From: JANQPX01 sp050633905
GTDB lineage: Bacteria > Pseudomonadota > Alphaproteobacteria > Geminicoccales > Geminicoccaceae
Assembly: GCA_050633905.1 (NCBI GenBank)
Contig: JBOEHJ010000045.1
Span: forward strand, 3,576-67,575
Direction: 5' to 3'
Length of the DNA: 64,000 bases
In this document: positions 58,586 to 64,000 of the stretch, in pieces
Layout: every line of letters begins with the position of its first letter
Position numbering within the stretch: the stretch's first letter is position 1
Position numbers and translations under genes: made by a program
Notes under the pieces: model-generated
The model's database searches: none
Seen by the model: only the letters and a program-made list of their open reading frames with translations
Told to the model about the DNA's origin: nothing

Positions 58586-58957
58586 ATGTTGAAACGTCTG
58601 ATCCTGGCCGGGGCCTTAGGCCTTGCCTGTGCTGCCGGCACTTCCGCTGAAGAGGCGGATGTGGTGGGGGTTGAGGTGACCTCTGAAGGGGACGGCGCCT
58701 ATCGCTTCGATGTCACCGTCGCTCATGGCGATGAGGGCTGGGATCATTATGCTGATGCCTGGGATGTCGTTGCTCCCGACGGCACCGTGCTCGGCACGCG
58801 GGTCCTGGCGCATCCTCACGAAAATGAACAGCCCTTCACCCGTTCACTTGGCGGCGTCGCCGTGCCTGAGGGGATCACCGAGGTTACCCTTAGAGCCAAG
58901 GATAGCGTTCACGATTATGGCGGTGTCGAGATGACCGTCAAATTGCCGGCGGAGTAA
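58586..58957 (+). CDS. Small periplasmic protein, 123 aa
   Basis: It has a signal peptide (LILAGALGLACAAGTSAEE) and a single beta-rich domain of about 100 residues: YRFDVTVAHGDEGWDHYADA then WDVVAPDGTVLGTRVLAHPH then ENEQPFTRSLGGVAVPEG. Uncharacterised proteins of this kind are frequent in marine and soil alphaproteobacteria. GGGAG precedes the ATG. It lies 54 bp after the permease genes and could share their message, though it is too small to be a dpp-type binding protein. Confidence 0.8.
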   Translation: MLKRLILAGALGLACAAGTSAEEADVVGVEVTSEGDGAYRFDVTVAHGDEGWDHYADAWDVVAPDGTVLGTRVLAHPHENEQPFTRSLGGVAVPEGITEVTLRAKDSVHDYGGVEMTVKLPAE

Positions 58958-59175
58958 CCGACAAAAGGCGATCAACGGCCAACATCTATTGCCGTGACAA
59001 GTATTCAATTGATGATACCCGTCACCAACCCGGAGAGCCTGGCTGCTTATCATCGACCTTGGACAGATTGGCCGAGCCTCATGGCGAGAACGCCTATCAG
59101 GCTGTGGTGACGATTTCACCTTGATGGGTCGTTGCCAAAGCAATTGCTAACTCATCGCTTCTAAGCCCAAACATC

Positions 59176-59252
59176 GGGCCCATGCTATCCTGAGAATCCG
59201 CCCGCCCGCAGGGGAATCGGGCGCGGCTCGGACTCCCAGGATCCCATGGACC
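59176..59252. repeat. Repeat A, copy 5
   Basis: Left arm 59176-59199 (GGGCCCATGCTATCCTGAGA then ATCC) pairs with right arm 59230-59252 (GGACTCCCAGGATCCCATGG then ACC) around a 30-nt GC-rich loop. The tail CAGGTGGTCATATG is shorter than in copies 1, 3 and 4. Confidence 0.7.
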
Positions 59253-59412
59253 AGGTGGTCATATGTAATGTCCAAAAGTTAAGAATTTTTTTGCTCAAGA
59301 CATGATGACAGCTGATCAAACGTCACCAAGGTTCTGCGGCATTGCAGGGTCAGGTCGATCCAGCCAGCTTCCTTGTCAAACCGTCTGATTTGGAGAGGTC
59401 CTGATGGTGTTG

Positions 59413-59465
59413 ACCGTGGTAGAGGGCTGGTGCTGCGTAAACCTCCTGCGAAAATCCTTTGGCAA
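59413..59465 (+). repeat. Repeat B, copy 4
   Basis: GTGGTAGAGGGCTGGTGCTG then CGTAAACCTCCTGCGAAAAT then CCTTT matches the tail of copy 1 (GCGCTGCATAAACCTCCTGC then GGCAATCCTTT). It follows repeat A by 160 bp. The rest of the 58958-59631 gap shows nothing further. Confidence 0.65.
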
Positions 59466-59631
59466 CGCTCTGATCGCAGCAACAGATGCATTCATGCCAC
59501 ATCACGTTGATGAACGGTCTAAAATCGTCGTCTAAGGCGAAAAACACAAAGCTGAGTAGTTGATTACGTCGTTATAATGGAGAAATTAGGCTGCTCTTCA
59601 TTCAAAGCTAGGCATCAAGAGCACTTTTAAA

Positions 59632-60609
59632 GTGAGCGACCTCGTCGACGACATGCCGATCTTCAGTCCTCGCCGGCCATGGTGGGGTGGTGATCTGCAG
59701 ACCATTCGGAACTTTACTCGACAGGCGAAACACGCTCTTTCGGGTTTTGCCAGTGATCACGTCAGTATCGCTATCGGCGATGGTACTGGCGATCATATGA
59801 TGGGTGCCCTGAACCTCCCAATATACGATAAGGACAAGCCGCTTGTCGTGCTCATTCACGGTATTTCCGGCTCGGAAAATAGTTGCTACATGGGTTTCGC
59901 GGCGGCTTTCTTCTTGGCTCGTGGCTACCCCGTTCTGCGCCTCAATCAGCGAGGTGCGGGGCCATCGCGTCCCCTTTGCAAACGCGAGTATCATGCTGGC
60001 AGTAGCGACGATCTCGGCGCCTTTTTCGAGAAACTCGATCCGCGCCTGACCCGTTACGGCGTCCTGCCGATCGGCTTCTCGCTTGGCGGGAACGCGTTGT
60101 TGAAATTCCTCGGTACCTGCGGATGGCGCATGCCGATCAAACGGGCTGCCACCGTGTCGGCCCCGATCGATCTGGCACAGAGCTGCTTATCGTTGCAGCG
60201 TTGGCGCAACTTTGCCTATCATCGCTACATTCTGACAAGGCTAAAACGGCACTGCACGGCACCTGGAGCCGAGCTTGCCAAGTCCGAACGCCAGGCCATC
60301 TTGAGCGCAAAAAACCTTTGGCAGTTTGATGATCAGTTCACCGCCAAGCGAAATGGCTTTCGCGATGCCAATGACTATTATCGTGATAATGCCGCCAAGA
60401 ATTTCCTAGGCGACATCGAACAGCCAACACTCCTGATCCACGCCAAAGATGATCCTTTCGTGCCCGTTCATCCCTATTTCGATCAGCGTTGGAGCAGCAA
60501 CCCGAACTTGCATATCCTCTTGCCCAGGAGCGGTGGCCATCTCGGCTTTCACGATCCGGCAGGCCTCTGGCATCTCCGTCAGATCGACCGCTTCTTCAGC
60601 GCAGCCTAG
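59632..60609 (+). CDS. Alpha/beta hydrolase, YheT type
   Basis: This is a 325-residue hydrolase of the YheT/ABHD1-3 family. The family opens with PRRPWWGGDLQTIRNF as seen here. VLIHGISGSENSCYMGFAAA holds the oxyanion region. The nucleophile is Ser near residue 150 in GFSLGGNALLKFL. The acid is in LLIHAKDDPFVPVHPYF and the His in LPRSGGHLGFHDP. The GTG start at 59632 lacks a strong ribosome site; ATG 59653 is possible. Esters or lipids are likely substrates, none known. Repeat C follows its stop. Confidence 0.88.
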   Translation: MSDLVDDMPIFSPRRPWWGGDLQTIRNFTRQAKHALSGFASDHVSIAIGDGTGDHMMGALNLPIYDKDKPLVVLIHGISGSENSCYMGFAAAFFLARGYPVLRLNQRGAGPSRPLCKREYHAGSSDDLGAFFEKLDPRLTRYGVLPIGFSLGGNALLKFLGTCGWRMPIKRAATVSAPIDLAQSCLSLQRWRNFAYHRYILTRLKRHCTAPGAELAKSERQAILSAKNLWQFDDQFTAKRNGFRDANDYYRDNAAKNFLGDIEQPTLLIHAKDDPFVPVHPYFDQRWSSNPNLHILLPRSGGHLGFHDPAGLWHLRQIDRFFSAA

Positions 60610-60650
60610 GTGGTATGACCGCCTCATTTGTTTGTAGGCTTGGCGAATGA
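60610..60650 (+). repeat. Repeat C, copy 5 (after the YheT-like stop)
   Basis: GGTGG-TATGA-CCGCC forms a 5-bp stem with one G-T pair directly after the stop, then TCATTTGTTTGTAGGCTTGGCG. It fits the bcp copy less well than copies 1 and 3. Confidence 0.5.
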
Positions 60651-60731
60651 CCGGTTTGGTTCATTGAGCGGGGCGGCCAAAGCGTTTTTCGATCGGGCGA
60701 CGAGATCACCAGTCCACTGCCCCAACCACCC

Positions 60732-60805
60732 GCAGGATCCCACCATATCGGGTGGTTAGGCGGGGGAGAGGGCTGGCGCCGCATAAACATCATCGGGAAT
60801 GCGCT
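60732..60805 (+). repeat. Repeat B, copy 5 (most complete)
   Basis: GCAGGATCCCACCATATCGG then GTGGTTAGGCGGGGGAGAGG then GCTGGCGCCGCATAAACATC then ATCGGGAATGC. It holds both the front module shared with copies 1 and 2 and the tail shared with copies 1, 3 and 4. Confidence 0.7.
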
Positions 60806-60860
60806 AGCTGATCTCGTCGTCTTGACGTTTGGTTAACATAGCTCGGCTAAAGCTTTTCCT

Positions 60861-60985
60861 GGTCCATGTGATCCTGGAACCCCGCTCGCAGGTCTGAAAG
60901 AAGCTGGGCTGGGCTCGATTTCCCAAGATCTCATGGTCCTAAAGGCCATTATGTCAGGGTAAGAAAGAGTAAACGTTAACACCAT
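60861..60985. repeat. Repeat A, copy 6, with tail
   Basis: Left arm 60861-60882 (GGTCCATGTGATCCTGGAAC then CC) pairs with right arm 60917-60939 (GATTTCCCAAGATCTCATGG then TCC). The tail ATTATGTCAGGGTAAGAAAG then AGTAAACGTTAAC resembles the AACTAAGAAAACGT tail of copy 1. Confidence 0.7.
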
Positions 60986-61104
60986 CGAGAAAGCGTCAAC
61001 GTGTAACATGAGCAAAACGCAGGTGGTATGATCCGGAACGACGAAAGTGGTCATTGCCCAAGCGTGTTGGTATTGCACGTCTCCTAAGCGTTTTTCCACT
61101 CATA

Positions 61105-61143
61105 GAAAAAGCCGACCCGTCTCTTGCTTTGGGCAGAGCCGGC
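61105..61143 (-). terminator. Terminator-like hairpin after clpB
   Basis: On the minus strand GCCGGCTC pairs with GGGTCGGC (8 pairs, two of them G-T) around a 17-nt loop and is followed by TTTTTC. It lies 20 bp beyond the clpB stop. Confidence 0.6.
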
Positions 61144-61162
61144 ATTGTCTCTCCACCAAAAA

Positions 61163-63767
61163 TCAGGCGGCGAGTGCTGTGCTTTCACCGTTGATCAGAA
61201 GACCATCCTCGCCGACATCGACATTGACCGAGGCCCCTTCAAGGACTTTACCTTCGAGGATCAGCCGCGCTAGCGGATCCTGCAGGTGCTTTTGAATGGT
61301 TCGCTTCAGCGGTCGAGCGCCATAGACAGGGTCATAGCCGGCGTCTGCGAGCCAGGTCTTGGCGGCTTGGCTGAGTTCCAGGCTTAGCTTCCTATCCTCC
61401 AGCAATGCGAACAACCGCATGAGCTGAATGTCCACAATACCGGTCATGTCTTCACGGCCGAGACGGTTAAACAAAATGATTTCATCCAGACGGTTGATGA
61501 ATTCCGGCCTGAAGGCCGCCTGGACGACCCCCATGACGTCATCACGAACGGCATCGGCTGGCTGATCTTCATCAAGTGCTGCCAGGAACTCGCTGCCGAG
61601 ATTGGAAGTCAGAATGATCATCACATTACGAAAGTCCACAGTGCGTCCATGGCTATCGGTCAACCGGCCGTCATCCAACACTTGCAGCAGGACATTGAAC
61701 ACATCCCCATGGGCTTTTTCGACTTCGTCAAACAGGATTACCTGGTAGGGACGTCTGCGCACGGCTTCGGTCAAGGCACCACCTTGCTCATAACCGACAT
61801 AGCCAGGGGGAGCACCGATCAGCCGGGCAACACTATGCTTTTCCATATATTCGGACATGTCGATCCGCAACATGGCCTGGTCGTCATCGAAGAGAAAGGT
61901 CGCAAGTGCCTTGCAAAGCTCGGTCTTGCCGACCCCCGTTGGTCCGAGGAACAAGAACGAGCCCAGCGGGCGGTTCGGGTCCTGCAGGCCAGCTCTTGCC
62001 CGGCGCACCGCGTTGGAGACGGCCTTAACTGCCTCCTCCTGACCAACGACCTGCTGGTGCAGCTTAGCCTCCATCTCCAGGAGTTTGTCACGATCGCCTT
62101 CAAGCATCTTTTCCATCGGCACACCGGTCCAGCGGGCGACAACGGCTGCGATGTCGCTATCGGTGACGGCCTCCTGCACCATTTCCTGGGCCGAGCTTTC
62201 CTCGGCCTCAGCGAGCTGTCGCTCTAGATCGGGGACACGTCCGTAAGCAATCTCACCAGCCTTGGCCAGATCGCCCTGACGCTGTGCCACCTCGAGTTCG
62301 TGGCGGCTCGCTTCAAGCTTTTCCTTCAGCGATTGCACATCGGCGAGCTTGCCTTTCTCTGCCTGCCATTTGGCGGTCAGGCCCGCTGAGTCTTGTTCCA
62401 GCTCCGATAGCTCTTTCTCTAACGTACCAAGACGTTCTTGGGATGCGGCATCGGTTTCTTTCTTCAGTGCTTCGCGCTCGATCTTGAGTTGGATAATGCG
62501 CCGGTCAAGCTCGTCGATGGCTTCCGGCTTGCTATCGATAACCATCCTTTTTCTTGCGGCAGCTTCATCGACCAGATCGATCGCCTTATCCGGCAAAAAC
62601 CGGTCGGCGATGTAGCGGTTGGAGAGTGTCGCCGCACTTACGATGGCGCCATCGGTAATGCGCACGCTGTGATGCAGCTCGTATTTGTCCTTCAAGCCGC
62701 GAAGGATCGAGATGGTGTCAGCAACGTTCGGTTCGTCGACGAAGACAGGCTGGAAACGCCGGGCAAGCGCTGCGTCCTTCTCGATATATTGACGATATTC
62801 ATCAAGGGTCGTTGCGCCAACACAATGAAGTTTGCCCCGCGCAAGGGCTGGTTTCAACATATTGGAGGCATCCATGGCGCCATCGGCTTTGCCGGCGCCA
62901 ACCAGGGTATGCAGCTCGTCGATAAACAGGACGATGTCGCCGCTGCTATGGGTCACCTCCTGCAGCAGCGCTTTCAGCCGCTCCTCGAACTCGCCTCGAT
63001 ATTTGGCCCCTGCAACGAGCGCGCCGAGGTCCAGGGACAACAACTGGCGGTCGCGCAAGCTTTCCGGCACGTCACCATTGATGATCCGCTGGGCCAAACC
63101 CTCAGCGATCGCGGTCTTGCCGACCCCAGGCTCACCTATCAATACTGGATTGTTCTTGGTCCTGCGGGACAACACCTGGATGACACGGCGAATTTCCTCA
63201 TCACGGCCGATCACCGGGTCCAGCTTGCCATCCCGGGCTTCTGCCGTCAGATCGCGCGTATATTTCTTGAGCGCGTCGTAGCCTTGTTCGGCTGACGCCG
63301 TATCGGCGGTTCGGCCCTTGCGCACCCCCTCGATGGCGCTGTTCAAGTTCTGCGGCGTGAGTCCGGACTGCTTCAATGCGCTGGCGGCATCGGTACCGGA
63401 CGCCATGGTCAATGCCAGGAGCAGACGCTCGGCGGTGACATAGCTGTCGCTCGCCTTGTCAGCCATCTTCNNCAATCTGCTCGGCCTGCTCGAAGAGCCT
63501 CGCCGTTTCGGGAGCGAGATAAAGTTGCCCGGCCCCGTCTCCTTCAACTCTTGGCATTTTGGCCAAGGCAGCTTCGGCAAGACCAAGTGCTTCCTTTGGA
63601 TCGCCGCCAGCCGCTCGAATAAGATTACCGGCAAGTCCTTCGGAATCGTCGAGCAACACTTTCAGCACATGTTCCGGCACGAAGCGTTGGTGTCCTTCGC
63701 GGAGCGCCATGGCCTGCGCTGACTGAATAAATCCGCGCGCCCGTTCTGTATAATGCTCGAAATCCAT
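61163..63767 (-). CDS. clpB: ATP-dependent disaggregase ClpB (frame broken by NN)
   Basis: ClpB is the Hsp104-type chaperone that, with DnaK, pulls proteins out of aggregates. It has an N-terminal repeat domain (MDFEHYTERARGFIQSAQAM), Walker A1 IGEPGVGKTAIAEGLAQRI, Walker B1 DIVLFIDELHTLVGAG, a coiled-coil middle domain of about 120 residues, Walker A2 LGPTGVGKTELCKALATFL and Walker B2 VILFDEVEKAHGDV. At 63471-63472 the sequence has NN. The frame before it ends QAEQI and the frame after it resumes KMADKASDSYVTAE one base off. If NN stood for a single base (ATT GNG AAG) the gene would be whole, so this is an assembly fault rather than a mutation. Confidence 0.95.
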
Positions 63768-64000
63768 GGCTGGACTCTCCTAAGGAATGCTTAACCAGAA
63801 CGATCGTCTNNTCAGCTCAGCAACAAGATTTTGAGCAGGCTTAGATCGTCTGTTGTAGAGATGGGGTGTTTTTTTTAATGCACAATATTTAGGCATATTT
63901 TTTTCTGCCCTTTTTTTGTACACACCCCTTGCCATGACATTTTCTTAGCCGCGCCACAAGCCGGTCAAACAACGACCAAGCAACAAACGGTAACGTCGCC
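63768..64000. other. Upstream region of clpB with NN and poly-T tracts
   Basis: It holds a second NN (63810-63811) and several T runs (63869-63875, 63900-63905, 63911-63917) in an AT-rich stretch that probably includes the clpB promoter. I could not fix a sigma-32 type promoter or any gene here. Confidence 0.35.

Noticed and set aside
61163..63767. clpB as a pseudogene
   Set aside because: The only break coincides with NN at 63471-63472 and the protein is complete on both sides, so an assembly fault is the better reading.
1..64000. tRNA, rRNA and CRISPR arrays
   Set aside because: I looked for T-loop patterns near cloverleaf ends, long conserved rRNA strings and regularly spaced direct repeats and saw none.

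Overview
The window is about 64 kb of chromosome, most likely from an alphaproteobacterium. The support is gene content: a membrane-bound ferritin-VIT1 fusion (MbfA type), an intracellular PHB depolymerase preceded by a CTGC-N3-GCAG motif like the PhaR sites of Paracoccus/Rhodobacter, the neighbour pairs ftsK-lolA, glnE-bcp and ppx-rlmE, TAXI-type and Bug-type periplasmic binding proteins, and a tandem glycine riboswitch before gcvTHP. I cannot place it to genus. No rRNA, tRNA, CRISPR array, phage or integrase was recognised. Two short runs of N (63471-63472 and 63810-63811) are assembly ambiguities; the first breaks the clpB frame.

Layout. 1-8.4 kb: the 3' part of ftsK, lolA, two unknown genes, a split UxaA-family hydro-lyase with a GNAT gene, and a WcaI-like glycosyltransferase. 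8.4-15 kb: a fused indolepyruvate ferredoxin oxidoreductase, phaZ with a lysine-rich tail, and a shortened TAXI-type protein fused to an OmpA-like domain. 15-22.7 kb: glnE, bcp, tusA, an orphan amino-acid ABC ATPase, a LysE exporter, and an ArsR-permease pair. 23-31 kb: a sensor kinase divergent from a Bug-type binding protein, then the glycine cleavage operon. 31-39 kb: secreted and lipoprotein genes, a CDGSH protein, ppx-rlmE, mbfA divergent from a His-rich NicO transporter, a beta-hydroxyacid dehydrogenase and a YcgN-type gene. 39-46.4 kb: a UgpC-type ATPase, a second shortened TAXI protein, a 2OG-Fe(II) oxygenase, and an operon of dehydrogenase, aldehyde dehydrogenase and VOC protein. 46.4-51 kb: a LysR-controlled cluster (GST, PNPOx-FNR-ferredoxin fusion, broken DUF1348 gene). 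51-54.6 kb: an accessory stretch with TetR/MBL-like genes, a decayed IS1182-type transposase abutting a group II intron tail, and cupin and GFA genes. 55-64 kb: a D-serine-dehydratase-like enzyme, two peptide-type ABC permeases, a YheT-like hydrolase and clpB.

The most unusual material lies between genes. At least three dispersed repeat families occur in this one window: A, a 75-85 bp imperfect palindrome at six sites; B, a module found next to A at five of those six sites; and C, a short hairpin sequence at or just after the stop codon of five plus-strand genes. A and B together look like a mosaic intergenic element. Other points worth a second look are the two shortened TAXI proteins (one with an OmpA-like tail), the PhaR-like site before phaZ, several transporter parts without partners, and a cluster of gene relics (DUF1348, GFA, IS1182, group II intron).
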